This document shows positions 9,341 to 18,672 of a stretch of DNA of 64,000 nt, one piece after another. Numbering within the stretch: the stretch's first letter is position 1; every line of letters starts with the position of its first letter. The DNA lies in NCBI RefSeq assembly GCF_010122465.1, contig NZ_WLZY01000004.1, forward strand, positions 372,001 to 436,000. The letters are read 5' to 3'. The notes beneath the pieces are model-generated. The model was given only the letters and a program-made list of their open reading frames with translations, did not search any database and was not told the origin of the DNA. The position numbers and the translations under genes are program-made. Source of the DNA: Phytoactinopolyspora mesophila. GTDB lineage: Bacteria; Actinomycetota; Actinomycetes; Jiangellales; Jiangellaceae.

Positions 9341-10627
9341 TCAGGCGCTGTCAGGGCGGCGGCGGGCACGCCGGCCTCGGTATACCGTGCCGCCGCCCTC
9401 GGTGATCTCCTGGATCTCGCCGGTGAGTTCCTGGATGTCCTCGGTCATGTCGTACCGCTTGGCTCGGCGGCCCCCGAGTGTCGCGTCGTCGAGCAAGATG
9501 TCGTCGGAGCCGGGCGGCGGCGTGCTGGTCGCCGGCGGAGGTGTCGGCTCGATCAGCTCGGACCACATCGGGCTGACGGTCTGCTCGGAGGGCTCGCTCG
9601 ATCCAGCGGCGCGCCTTGGCTGGTATTCCTCCTGTGGAACAGCGCTGTTCACGTTGCCCACGTCTACTCGTCCGGGACGTGCGGGGCCTTGTGACTGGCG
9701 TCTGCGGCGTCGTGGAGCGGTGGGTTCCACGGGATCCGGCGTCGGACTGGACGAGCGTGCCGGCTCCCCGGCCGGTTCGGCCGGGGAGAACGGGCCGGTA
9801 TCCGCCCCTCCGGTCTCCTCGTGGTGCACTGCTGGAACGCCGGGTGGCGGGGTCTGACGACCCTCGTCGGGGACACCGCCGAACGTGGCGCTACTGCCGT
9901 ACATGAGGCCGGGAGCAGTACCGCCAGGGCTCGTGCTCGGTGGACTGGGCGCAAGTGGTTCCGGGCTCGCAGGGCTGAATCCTGTGGCCGGGTTCGTCGA
10001 TGGGAACGGTTCCGGGTACGCCGGCCCTCCCAGTGGATCCGCCGGGGGCAGCGCTCCTCGCCCGGTCCGGTGGCCCGGGTCAGTCGGGGGGTTCTCACCC
10101 GGAGCGGGGGTCCGCGGCGGAGCCGACGGATCGTTGAGAGGGTTTGGCTGGGCGTATGGAATGGGCCGGGTGGCGGTCTGGTCCGGCCGTACCGGCTCAG
10201 CGAGGTCACCTGGTCTGTCAGGTCCGCCTGGCTCAATTGGTTCGGCAGGTGAGCGGCGGCCTCGACGTCTCCGGTCGCCTGTGCCCGCGCCGGAGGGATC
10301 GGGCGCGGGCTCGTCCTCCGGCGTGTCTTCGTCCGAGTCCCCGCCGAGCTCTTCGTCCTCTTCGGCCTCCGCCTCGAGTTCGGCCTCGGCGATGGCATCG
10401 CGGCGCTTGCGCGTGTATTCGATGCCCAGCAGCCCTAGACCCACACCGGCGAGACACGTCCAGAGCAGCCAGCCCATGCCGGCTTGATCAAGCCGCTCGC
10501 GGTTGAAGGCCAGGACGACGAAACCGACGGCCCAGAGGATGGTGAGAATGGCGACGGTACGAACGCCGTCGACGTCCACTGGCTGGACGTGAGGCGCGTC
10601 ACGAAGACGTCGCCTTCCTTTCCCCAT
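9341..10627 (-). CDS. DUF2530 membrane protein with long proline-rich tail
   Basis: The first 80 or so residues match the DUF2530 family of small actinobacterial membrane proteins: VQPVDVDGVRTVAILTILWA, a second helix GWLLWTCLAGVGLGLLGI, and the basic end EYTRKRRD. Two transmembrane helices are evident. Usual members stop near there. This one continues to 428 residues with an acidic stretch (about 90-130) and some 250 residues rich in Pro, Gly, Ser and Glu, presumably disordered and cytoplasmic. It ends in a short conserved-looking helix-forming segment DMTEDIQELTGEIQEITEG before RGRRARRRPDSA. Function is unknown. It diverges from the NCS2 permease gene. Confidence 0.75.
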   Translation of the reverse strand: MGKGRRRLRDAPHVQPVDVDGVRTVAILTILWAVGFVVLAFNRERLDQAGMGWLLWTCLAGVGLGLLGIEYTRKRRDAIAEAELEAEAEEDEELGGDSDEDTPEDEPAPDPSGAGTGDRRRRGRRSPAEPIEPGGPDRPGDLAEPVRPDQTATRPIPYAQPNPLNDPSAPPRTPAPGENPPTDPGHRTGRGALPPADPLGGPAYPEPFPSTNPATGFSPASPEPLAPSPPSTSPGGTAPGLMYGSSATFGGVPDEGRQTPPPGVPAVHHEETGGADTGPFSPAEPAGEPARSSSPTPDPVEPTAPRRRRRQSQGPARPGRVDVGNVNSAVPQEEYQPRRAAGSSEPSEQTVSPMWSELIEPTPPPATSTPPPGSDDILLDDATLGGRRAKRYDMTEDIQELTGEIQEITEGGGTVYRGRRARRRPDSA

Positions 10628-10846
10628 ATGACAACAGGTTAGTAGGCGGATCGGTCAGCTGCGAACCGACCGGGCATTTCGGCGGAGCCCGGTGTGTCTT
10701 CGGGGTCTTGTTCTGGCATGCTCGTTGCCTGGTTCCGCACCCGTGAGCAGGCCGAGTACCTGGTCCAATGTTCGACCTGTCGCGGATGCACGCCATCGCG
10801 CATGATCGTCGCGGCTGCCGCGGCCGCACATCCTCAAGGAGTACTG

Positions 10847-12298
10847 ATGTCCATGATCTCGCGTCGGTCCGCCACGCTCGATCGTTTCTTCCGGATCAGC
10901 GAGCGTGGCTCGACGATTGGCCGCGAGATTCGCGGCGGCCTGGTCACGTTCTTCGCCATGGCGTACATCATCGTCCTCAACCCGCTCATCATCGGCCTCG
11001 TGCCGGACGCCGACGGAGCGTTCCTCGGCGGGGGAGCCGAGCCGGACCTGGCGATGATCGCCGCTGCCACCGCCCTGGTGGCGGGTGTTGTGACGATCGC
11101 CATGGGGGTGTTCGCCAACTTCCCGCTGGCTCTTGCCGCGGGACTCGGGCTCAACGCTTTCGTGGCCTTTGGTCTGGCGACCCAGATGACCTGGGCCGAC
11201 GCGATGGGCCTGGTGGTCATCGAAGGCATACTCATCGTGATCTTGGTGCTCACCGGGTTCAGGCAAGCGGTGTTCAACGCTGTCCCACGTTCGCTGAAGA
11301 CCGCCATCAGCGTGGGTATCGGGCTGTTCATCGCCCTGGTCGGACTCGTCAACGCCGGATTCGTCTCGTCGACGGGGATGCCCTCGCCGCCCATAGGTCT
11401 CGGCGCCGATGATCGGCTGTCCACCTTGCCGGTGGCCGTCTTCGTCGTGGGATTGGTCGTACTGCTCGTGCTCTACATCCGCAAGGTGAAGGGCGCGATC
11501 TTATGGACCATCGTCGGAACGGCGATTCTCGCCGTCATCGTGGAGCAGATCGCTGACCTGGGAACCACCGAAGAGAACCCGGCGGGCTGGAACCTGAATG
11601 CGCCGGCGTTCCCGGATCGGGTCGTGGACGTTCCGGACTTCGGCTTGCTGGGTCAGTTCAGCCTGCTGGGCTCGTGGGAGTCCGTGGGCGTCATCAGCGT
11701 GCTGCTGTTCGTGTTCACCCTGATGCTGGCCGACTTCTTCGACACCATGGGCACCATGGTCGCGGTGGGTTCCGAGGGCGATTTGCTGGACGAGAACGGC
11801 AACCCCTACAAGACCAAGGAGATCCTGCTCATCGACGGTGTGGCCACGGTCGCCGGCGGGAGCGCGGCGATATCGAGCAACACGTCCTACATCGAATCCG
11901 CGTCAGGCGTCGGCGAGGGCGCGCGGACCGGCTTGGCCAGCGTCGTCACCGGGTTCTGCTTCCTGCTGGCGATGTTCTTCGCCCCGCTGGTGGGGATGGT
12001 GCCGAACGAGGCTGCCGCGCCAGCGCTGGTGCTGGTGGGTTTCCTGATGATGACCCAGGTCAAGAACATTCCATGGGACGACCTCGAACTGGCCATCCCG
12101 GCCTTCCTGACCATTGCGTTGATGCCGTTCACATACTCGATCACCACCGGCATCGGGGCCGGATTCGTCACGTACGCGCTGCTCAAGATCGCACGTGGGA
12201 AGGCCCGCGAGGTGCATCCGCTGCTGTGGGTGGTCGCCGCCTTCTTCCTCGTCTATTTCGCCATCCACCCGATCGAGATGCTTCTGGGTGTCTCGTAG
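10847..12298 (+). CDS. NCS2-family purine permease (AzgA type)
   Basis: The 483-residue protein has about 12-14 hydrophobic segments and the motifs of the guanine/hypoxanthine branch: GREIRGGLVTFFAMAYIIVLNP at the N-terminus, LGLNAFVAFG in TM3, ADFFDTMGTMVAVG in the middle, and SNTSYIESASGVGEGARTGL. It should import a purine base with protons. ATG at 10847 is supported by AAGGAG 5 nt upstream; an in-frame extension to 10694 is not. The 219-bp gap to the divergent DUF2530 gene contains a 6-bp GC hairpin (10670-10692). I see no purine riboswitch there. Confidence 0.88.
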   Translation: MSMISRRSATLDRFFRISERGSTIGREIRGGLVTFFAMAYIIVLNPLIIGLVPDADGAFLGGGAEPDLAMIAAATALVAGVVTIAMGVFANFPLALAAGLGLNAFVAFGLATQMTWADAMGLVVIEGILIVILVLTGFRQAVFNAVPRSLKTAISVGIGLFIALVGLVNAGFVSSTGMPSPPIGLGADDRLSTLPVAVFVVGLVVLLVLYIRKVKGAILWTIVGTAILAVIVEQIADLGTTEENPAGWNLNAPAFPDRVVDVPDFGLLGQFSLLGSWESVGVISVLLFVFTLMLADFFDTMGTMVAVGSEGDLLDENGNPYKTKEILLIDGVATVAGGSAAISSNTSYIESASGVGEGARTGLASVVTGFCFLLAMFFAPLVGMVPNEAAAPALVLVGFLMMTQVKNIPWDDLELAIPAFLTIALMPFTYSITTGIGAGFVTYALLKIARGKAREVHPLLWVVAAFFLVYFAIHPIEMLLGVS

Positions 12299-12365
12299 GC
12301 GGCGCAGCGGCGTTTCACCGGGTCAGGTGTCCCGCACCGCAGGTGTCGCGACTTCTGCCGAGAAC

Positions 12366-15300
12366 TCAGGCGGGCGCCGCCCCGAACGACTCTTCGGCCA
12401 GCAACGACGCAACGGCCTCAGGGTCCTCGAGCGCCTGGGCCAGCAGCCAGCGCGCGGGCCAGGCGCCGGCGCTCCAGGCGAGCCCACGAGCGAGGCCATC
12501 CATCGTTGCGGCGTGTACCGCCCCGTCGTGGAACCACCAATCGACCGAGCGGCCGCCGACGATCAGGTCGTCGTGTTCGATGTAATTGTCCGGAGCCGCC
12601 GGAAGGAGAGCCAGCGCGACGTCGGGAACGGCTCTGACCTGTCCGGTCCGGAGCGGGCCGGTCGAGTAGACCTCAGAGGCCAGATCGACGTCCAGGACGT
12701 CGGCAAGCCCGGCCGAGCCGGGGATCACAGCAGGCAAGTCCAGCTGGAGCCAGTGCGGTCCGTCGCACACCACGGCATCGCCGGCATCGACGACTCGGCT
12801 GCCGGTGCCGTCCGGAACCCGGACCCTTCTGGGCGATGCCAAGGCGTTCGAGTCGCGGCCGGCCAATTCGGCGTACACCTGGGCGAGTTCGGCTGACGGC
12901 ATGGTCAACGCCTCGTCTCCCAGCCGGTTCAGCAAGACTTCACCAGGGATGTCGCTCAGCACGCGCGCCATACCGATGGCCGACGCGAAACCGTCGTCGA
13001 TGTCGATCGATTCGCGAGAGACCGGGGTCAGCAGACGACGGACAATCGGGTCCGCGTCGGACGTACACAACTCGTCCAGGTGTTTTCCGGCGATAGTAGC
13101 GTGTTTGCGCAGCCACCAGGCGGTATACGACTCGAGAGCATGCCGGGCGCCGTCATCGGTGACCACGTGCATCGGGGCCACGATCGCCGCGCGGGTCTCG
13201 GGATCGGCGGCCAGCCAGCTCAATACGTCGGGCCAGGCGCTGGGCCGGACCAGATCGAGGTCGCTGACACCGGCGAACTCGACGATCAGCGGCGGGAAGC
13301 CGGTGGACTGCAACGCATCGAGGGTGGATCGGACCCAGCTGTCCTCGTCATCGAGGTTGTGCCACAAGTCTGGGTCAAGGGTGATGTCGGACTCGCGCAC
13401 GATCGCGAAGCCGCCTCGGACCCCGGCCGCGCGGAGCACTTCGATGCCGTGCCGCTCGGCGAAATCGGCGGCGACGGCGTACTCTGCCGGGTCCGCGTCG
13501 AGGACGTCGAGTAGCCGAACACCTGGAAGCAGGAGATCGCCGGCGGGGGCCGGCTCACCCGTCTCGTCCCGCAGCGGCAGCTGGGCCACCCACGGCTCGT
13601 CCTGGTGAGTGAGCCCGGACGCCGCGACGAGGTGGAGGACGGCGTCGGCGAGAGCGGTGTTGTCCTCGTCCATCGCATGCTCCACCGCCGCCCGCACGGC
13701 GGGATCGCGAAGGACAGCGGCGGCGTTGGCCTCGGATGCGCCCAGGCGGGCCAGCAGCGGGTGTGCCGCTTCGGGGTGCACCACCCGGAGCTGGAACGGT
13801 TCCAGCCGCTCCGGATCGATGTCGCCCGGCAACAAGACGCCGCGTGGCCCCCGCACGAGCCTGCCGTCGCTGAGCGGGACCGGGAGCGCCCCGAGTGATT
13901 CGAGGTCGGCGCCGTCCAAGGCGGTGTAGATGCTGCGCCATTCTGCAGCGGGCAGATTCAGCGATCCGAGCCCATCGACGAATTCGGCGAGCGGCAGCAC
14001 CCGTGCCTTCAGCCGATGGAGAACGTCGGGGCGTTCCCATCCCGAGGCGGGGAGACCGGCGACGAACGGCGCGAGAGTCCCTGGATCCGTACCCCGCGGA
14101 AGACCTTCGACGAGTGTCACCTCTGCCGGGCAGAGCCGGCTCCGGCCATCCGCGGCCGGGATGAACGCCGTCCGCGACAGGGCGTCGAGGACAGCATGAT
14201 GCAGGAGCCCGTCCACCTCGCTGGCGCCGATGGGCCCGGGCACCAGAGTCAGCGCCGCCGGGGTGGAGAACGATGCCACGAGCCGCGCGTAGGCGGCACC
14301 GACTTGCCCGGCGAGAAATTCGGTGAGCTGGCCGGATGCCACTCGCCGCCGGGTGGAGTCGAGCGGGAAGCCGGCGATCACGAGTGCCGGAAGGTCAGAG
14401 CTGTCGTCGGTGGGTGTGGGTGCGTGTACGACAGGCGGCACGGAAGCGGGCAGCGGCGCCGGACAGGACTGGTGATCGAGGTTCTCTCCGCCCGTGGCCG
14501 GACCTGCGACACTGCCCGGCCCGAACGGATCGGACGCCGTGCCGTCGTCGAGCGGTACCGCGACGGTGACCGACCACTCAGGTCGGGCGCGCTCCTCGAC
14601 GGGCCGGTCGGTGAGAAGCTCCGGAGCCGCCCGACCAGTCAGCTGGGCCAGCCGCCAGCGTCGGCGGCCGACCTGCCGTTCCGAGATGCCGGTACCGGCG
14701 TCAACGATGGAGGCAGGGGTGCCTTGCAAGGTGCGGCTCTGTTTGTCTGTCTCTACCGTGAGGCTGGTCAGCGCCGGCAGTACGAGCAGCAGGGCGTCGT
14801 CGACCGCGCCGAGCATCTCGCGGACCGCGGCCACCGCGGCGTCGTTTCTCAACGGAAGGATCACACATGTGTCGTAGCCGTCGGGGACGTCCCACTGAGC
14901 CGGCTCGGCTGAGAACGGGAGCCGGAGAACCGGAACGGCGGTGCCCCGGCTCGTGACTTCAGCCGCCAGCTCCGCAACGCCGGTGACGAGGGTAAGCGCG
15001 TCCTGCCTGGACCACCGGACCGCATTGCTGTGTGAGACGACGACGGGTTCGTCCGTGACCGCCAGTACGGCAGCGAAGCCGACGCCGAACCGGCCTACTG
15101 TTTCGGACTCGCGCTTCGGTGATGCTCGTAGCGTCGACAGGCCTTCCACGCCCGCGGTGTCCAGCGGAGCTCCGGTGTTGGCCGCCAGTAGGGTCGAACC
15201 GTCGAGCCGGAGTAGAAGACGGCCAGGCACACCGGCACGCGTGGCGGCATCGGCGGCGTTCTGAGCGAGCTCGACGACGAGCCGGTCGCGATACGCGCCC

Positions 15301-15425
15301 AGAGCGAGCTCTTCCTCTGCGTTGGCGTCTTCGCGGAACCTCGCGGGCGATGCCGCCCACGCTGCCAGGACACGTTCACGCAGCTGGGCCGTTCCGAGTG
15401 CATCCACAGCACAGAAGTGTTCCAC
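12366..15425 (-). CDS. Giant GHKL ATPase (sacsin/Hsp90-like N-terminal domain)
   Basis: The roughly 1019-residue protein begins with a GHKL ATP-binding domain: the N-box RLVVELAQNAADAATRAGVPG near residues 40-60, then a G1-like segment ending NTGAPLDTAGVEGLSTLRAS, and the G2 box VGRFGVGFAAVLAVTDEP. The remaining 750 residues are alpha/beta without a named domain. Related actinobacterial proteins are annotated as sacsin-like or Hsp90-like ATP-binding proteins. The gene follows the DUF3027 gene by 70 nt on the same strand, a probable operon. The start at GTG 15425 is inferred from where family-like sequence begins; upstream in-frame codons belong to the overlapping DUF3027 region. Function is unknown. 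Confidence 0.72.
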   Translation of the reverse strand: MEHFCAVDALGTAQLRERVLAAWAASPARFREDANAEEELALGAYRDRLVVELAQNAADAATRAGVPGRLLLRLDGSTLLAANTGAPLDTAGVEGLSTLRASPKRESETVGRFGVGFAAVLAVTDEPVVVSHSNAVRWSRQDALTLVTGVAELAAEVTSRGTAVPVLRLPFSAEPAQWDVPDGYDTCVILPLRNDAAVAAVREMLGAVDDALLLVLPALTSLTVETDKQSRTLQGTPASIVDAGTGISERQVGRRRWRLAQLTGRAAPELLTDRPVEERARPEWSVTVAVPLDDGTASDPFGPGSVAGPATGGENLDHQSCPAPLPASVPPVVHAPTPTDDSSDLPALVIAGFPLDSTRRRVASGQLTEFLAGQVGAAYARLVASFSTPAALTLVPGPIGASEVDGLLHHAVLDALSRTAFIPAADGRSRLCPAEVTLVEGLPRGTDPGTLAPFVAGLPASGWERPDVLHRLKARVLPLAEFVDGLGSLNLPAAEWRSIYTALDGADLESLGALPVPLSDGRLVRGPRGVLLPGDIDPERLEPFQLRVVHPEAAHPLLARLGASEANAAAVLRDPAVRAAVEHAMDEDNTALADAVLHLVAASGLTHQDEPWVAQLPLRDETGEPAPAGDLLLPGVRLLDVLDADPAEYAVAADFAERHGIEVLRAAGVRGGFAIVRESDITLDPDLWHNLDDEDSWVRSTLDALQSTGFPPLIVEFAGVSDLDLVRPSAWPDVLSWLAADPETRAAIVAPMHVVTDDGARHALESYTAWWLRKHATIAGKHLDELCTSDADPIVRRLLTPVSRESIDIDDGFASAIGMARVLSDIPGEVLLNRLGDEALTMPSAELAQVYAELAGRDSNALASPRRVRVPDGTGSRVVDAGDAVVCDGPHWLQLDLPAVIPGSAGLADVLDVDLASEVYSTGPLRTGQVRAVPDVALALLPAAPDNYIEHDDLIVGGRSVDWWFHDGAVHAATMDGLARGLAWSAGAWPARWLLAQALEDPEAVASLLAEESFGAAPA

Positions 15426-15495
15426 GCCGGCGGGACAGCTTACCGGCCAGTGCCGGCGGCACGCTGGACTCGCGGTCGGCCTCGGCGCCGTGGCG

Positions 15496-16266
15496 CTATG
15501 AGTAGTCCATCTCCAAGGGAACGAGCTCGTAAGACAGGGTGTCCACGACATGCTCGGGTGATTCTCCGCTGCTGCTCGACAGCCGGACGTCGCTGTGGCC
15601 ACCGCACCCGTGGTCGTGGCTGACGGCTCGCCCGTCGAACGGGGTGCGCTCATTGGTGCACACGCTGAACCCCTGACCGAGAGAACCGGCCAGAGCCACG
15701 GCGAAGCCACAGGTGCCGCACTGCGCCGGCGCAGCTTTGGCGATATCGGTATCCGGGCCCACATCGCTTCCGTACCAGCGCTGCGCCGCGGCATCGCGGC
15801 CATCGCGGGAGAGCACCCATTCCCGGCCCAGTCCGAGTTCTTCGACGACGTCCATGACCTGTGGGTCAGGAACGGAGACGTAGCCGGGTTCGAGCCGCGG
15901 ATCGTCGTCGGCGACGGGCAGGAGATCACCAGGACCGAGATCTTCGGGCGAGATGCGTTCCTCCCACGGCACCCACCGGGGTGCGAGCACTGCTTCCGGC
16001 CCGGGGATCAGCACGCATTCGTCCACAGTGACCCGTTTGGATCGAGAGGCCCGGGCCACCGTCACGGCCCACCGCCAGCCCTGGTAGCCAATCAGCTCAC
16101 AAGCGAAATAATGGGTGAGGACGCGCTCGCCTTCGGCCTCGTGCCCGAGGTGGTCGCCGACGGCTTCGGCGCCGCCTGACTCGATGGCGCATTCCCGGGC
16201 GAGGTCGACAGCTTCGGCAGCGATGACGTCGGGCTTGGGCGCGCGGGTGCGGCGGACAGTACTCAC
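15496..16266 (-). CDS. DUF3027 domain protein
   Basis: The 256-residue soluble protein matches the actinobacterial DUF3027 family: LTHYFACELIGYQGWRWAVT, ECVLIPGPEAVLAPRWVPWE, then RYGSDVGPDTD-like and AKAAPAQCGTCGF segments. The C-terminal half has Cys and His clusters (CGTCGF, CTNE, DHGCGGHSD) that could bind zinc. It precedes the GHKL ATPase gene in a likely two-gene operon. GTG at 16266 lies 8 nt after a GATAAT box, consistent with a leaderless transcript. The divergent MFS gene begins within 75 bp. Function is not known. Confidence 0.85.
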   Translation of the reverse strand: MSTVRRTRAPKPDVIAAEAVDLARECAIESGGAEAVGDHLGHEAEGERVLTHYFACELIGYQGWRWAVTVARASRSKRVTVDECVLIPGPEAVLAPRWVPWEERISPEDLGPGDLLPVADDDPRLEPGYVSVPDPQVMDVVEELGLGREWVLSRDGRDAAAQRWYGSDVGPDTDIAKAAPAQCGTCGFAVALAGSLGQGFSVCTNERTPFDGRAVSHDHGCGGHSDVRLSSSSGESPEHVVDTLSYELVPLEMDYS

Positions 16267-16320
16267 AAGGCACGATTATCTCAAAGAATTCGTGAGACCG
16301 ACAACGGCGTTCGGCCCACG

Positions 16321-17850
16321 ATGCGATTGGATGGTCCTGTGTCCGATGTACCGCCCCCGCCGCGTGAGCCCGCTGATGGTGACCAATACGGTCACCACGG
16401 TGACGGCAGCCCGGGCCGGCACGGGCCCGGCGCAGGTGCCGGCGGTGCCCGCGATCACCGGATCCACGACCCCAGCCAGGTAGATCCGGCCGGCGGGCGC
16501 AGCCGCCGGATCGCCGGTGTGTCGGCGCGCGCCGCACGCAAGGCCGCCGTGGGCACAGCACGCGTGACGCGGGCCGGTGCTGGTCGGCTGCATCGCGCGG
16601 CCGAGGCAAAAGGCGCCGGGCAGACCGGGCTGGCCCGGTTGATCGAACTGAACGCCTTCAGCGCTTTCGCCGACGCCATGGTGATGGTCGCGCTGGCCGG
16701 AACCCTCTTCTTCTCCGTCCCGTCGGACGAGGCGCGTGGAAACGTCGCGTTGTACTTGGCGTTGACGATGGCTCCGTTCGCCATCGTGGCGCCGTTGATC
16801 GGCCCGTTTCTCGATCGATTCGCGCACGGGCGCCGGTGGGCGATCGGCATCACCGCGGCGGCGCGTGGTTTCCTGGCGTGGATCGCGGCTGACGCCGTGA
16901 TGGACGAAGGCGTATGGCTGTATCCGGCGGCGCTGGGGATTCTCGTTGGCCAGAAGGCCTACGCCGTGACTCGGGCGGCGGCGGTGCCACGGCTCCTTCC
17001 AGAAGGCATCACCCTGGTCGCGGCCAATTCGAGGATGCAGCTGGCCGCCACCTTCGGCACGGCGGTCGGAGCACCGGTGGGCCTCGGACTGGCTCAGATC
17101 GGTGACGACTGGCCGTTGCGCGCGGCGTTCTTCGCCTATGTCGGCACCACGATCTTCGCGGTGCTGCTCTCGAAGAAGGTGGACTCGGAGGCCGCCGAGG
17201 CCCGGGTTCAGCAGCTGCGGCAGAAGAAGTCGGGCCGCCGGTTCCGGGTCAAAGGCACTGTGGTCCGTGCGTTGCGGGGTAATGCCGGGCTTCGATTCTT
17301 CTCCGGTTTCATGATCATGTTCTTCGCCTTCGTGTTGCGGGAAGAACCGGTCGGTGGCATGGACGGCCTCGTCCTGCTGGGGATCGTCGCGGCCTCGGCC
17401 TGGGTCGGAAGCGCCGCCGGGACCTCGTTCGGCGCCTTGGTGCGCTCACGCAGCCCGGATGCCGCGATCTTGGTGCTGGGCGGCATGGCGGCGGTGGTCG
17501 CCGCTATCGGCGCGGTGTCGTGGAACCTCGTGACGGTCATCGCCGCGGCCATCATGGGTGGCTTCGGGCAGCAGCTTGGCCGGCTGTCGCTCGACGCGAT
17601 CATCCAGCGCGACGTGCCGGACCGGATGCGTTCCAACGCCTTCGCCAGGTCGGAGACGTCACTGCAATTGGCCTGGGTGCTGGGCGGCGGCGTCGGCATC
17701 TTGCTGCCGTTGGTGCCGGCCCTGGGGATGGCTATCGCGGCAGCGGTACTGGCTGGATCCGTGTTCTGGGCCGTTCAGGTCAAGCCGAGGGCGAACCAGG
17801 GCTCGCCCTCGGCGCCGACGCCGCCTCCCGACAACCGGGCGGGAGGCTAG
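16321..17850 (+). CDS. MFS transporter
   Basis: The product has a charged N-terminus of about 100 residues, rich in Gly, Arg and His, and then some 12 hydrophobic helices. Typical segments are NAFSAFADAMVMVALAGTLFF, the loop APLIGPFLDRFAHGRR, and a second-half motif SRSPDAAILVLGG. Substrate and direction cannot be deduced. The ATG at 16321 and the GTG at 16339 are both possible starts, and much of the long N-terminus may be untranslated or disordered. The gene converges on the cold-shock gene and diverges from DUF3027. Confidence 0.78.
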   Translation: MRLDGPVSDVPPPPREPADGDQYGHHGDGSPGRHGPGAGAGGARDHRIHDPSQVDPAGGRSRRIAGVSARAARKAAVGTARVTRAGAGRLHRAAEAKGAGQTGLARLIELNAFSAFADAMVMVALAGTLFFSVPSDEARGNVALYLALTMAPFAIVAPLIGPFLDRFAHGRRWAIGITAAARGFLAWIAADAVMDEGVWLYPAALGILVGQKAYAVTRAAAVPRLLPEGITLVAANSRMQLAATFGTAVGAPVGLGLAQIGDDWPLRAAFFAYVGTTIFAVLLSKKVDSEAAEARVQQLRQKKSGRRFRVKGTVVRALRGNAGLRFFSGFMIMFFAFVLREEPVGGMDGLVLLGIVAASAWVGSAAGTSFGALVRSRSPDAAILVLGGMAAVVAAIGAVSWNLVTVIAAAIMGGFGQQLGRLSLDAIIQRDVPDRMRSNAFARSETSLQLAWVLGGGVGILLPLVPALGMAIAAAVLAGSVFWAVQVKPRANQGSPSAPTPPPDNRAGG

Positions 17851-17862
17851 CGCCGCGAGAAA

Positions 17863-18246
17863 TCAGAGCTCGAGATCGTCGGCTACGGCCCGCAACACCG
17901 ATGCGACCTTCCGGGCGGTCTTCTGATCAGGATGCCGTCCACGCTGGTAGCTGTTCGACAGGCCGTCGAGCAGCTTGATGAGGTCCTCGACGATGGTGCC
18001 CATCTCGTCGGGTTTCTTGCGGGTGGCGGCTGATACCGACGGCAAAGGATCGAGTACCCGTACCGACAGCGCCTGTTCACCGCGCTTTCCGGCGGCTACA
18101 CCGAACTCGACCCGTTGGCCGGGTTTGAGCGCGCTGACCCCGCCGGGGAGCACGGAAGAGTGCACGAAAACGTCGCCGCCGTCGTCTTTGGAGAGAAAGC
18201 CGAAGCCCTTCTCCGTGTCGTACCACTTAACCTTGCCGGTTGGCAC
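17863..18246 (-). CDS. Cold-shock domain protein with C-terminal extension
   Basis: Residues 1-65 are a classical cold-shock OB fold: [16 protein letters not shown] (RNP1-like), then [13 protein letters not shown] (RNP2-like). It binds single-stranded RNA or DNA. Unlike the usual 67-residue CspA it reaches 127 residues, adding an alpha-helical tail ([19 protein letters not shown]...[16 protein letters not shown]). That form is known from Streptomyces-like genomes. GTG at 18246 begins exactly at the family start; a longer in-frame start at 18354 adds unrelated sequence. The truncated HipA-like gene lies just upstream in divergent orientation. Confidence 0.88.
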   Translation of the reverse strand: MPTGKVKWYDTEKGFGFLSKDDGGDVFVHSSVLPGGVSALKPGQRVEFGVAAGKRGEQALSVRVLDPLPSVSAATRKKPDEMGTIVEDLIKLLDGLSNSYQRGRHPDQKTARKVASVLRAVADDLEL

Positions 18247-18378
18247 CGCAGACCTCGTTCGTCGTGGGATGTCGGACCGTGGCGAACCTCTCGAGGCGAC
18301 CGACCCGGTGTTTGTCAACGCCGAGCCGCTCGCACTCGTGAGATTCCCTATCACGAGCGTGCCGTAGTGTCCCGTCTC

Positions 18379-18594
18379 GTGACGAAGAGCGCTACAGCCA
18401 CCACCACACTACCGGTCGTCAACGCCGTCCGGTATGTGCAGGCGCTGCGAGAAGGAGGTTCGCTGCCTGGATTGATCGAAGCCGACGATCTTGGCACCTA
18501 TGTCGTCAAGTTTCGCGGCGCGGGACAGGGGACCACGGCGCTGGTGGCCGAGATCGTCGTGGGTGGCCCAGCTCCGTGCGGCACCATCGTCTAG
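18379..18594 (+). pseudogene. Truncated HipA-like kinase gene, N-terminal part only
   Basis: The 71 codons encode a segment (LPVVNAVRYVQALREGGSLP...YVVKFRGAGQGTTALVAEIVVG) like the N-terminus of the actinobacterial HipA-family kinases of about 270 residues that lie beside the long cold-shock gene in several genomes. Here similarity stops after VAEIVVG and the frame ends 10 codons later. The kinase core is absent from the following bases. A TAGTGT box 8 nt before GTG 18379 resembles the leaderless promoters nearby; GTG at 18367 is the alternative start. The break coincides with the start of the sugar gene block. Confidence 0.6.
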
Positions 18595-18672
18595 CCCGGA
18601 CCGGTACACCCTGGTCTGACCGACGACCCGGCAGCCGGTCTAGGGAGGTTGGCCGACGTGCTGGTTCGATGA

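Noticed and set aside
10628-10846. Purine riboswitch before the NCS2 permease gene
   Set aside because: No purine-aptamer core was seen, only a short GC hairpin.
12844-15412. Long open frames on the plus strand and in other minus frames across the GHKL ATPase gene
   Set aside because: They are Arg/Ser/Pro-rich shadows of a GC-rich gene with no motifs, and the minus-strand frame carries a clear GHKL domain.
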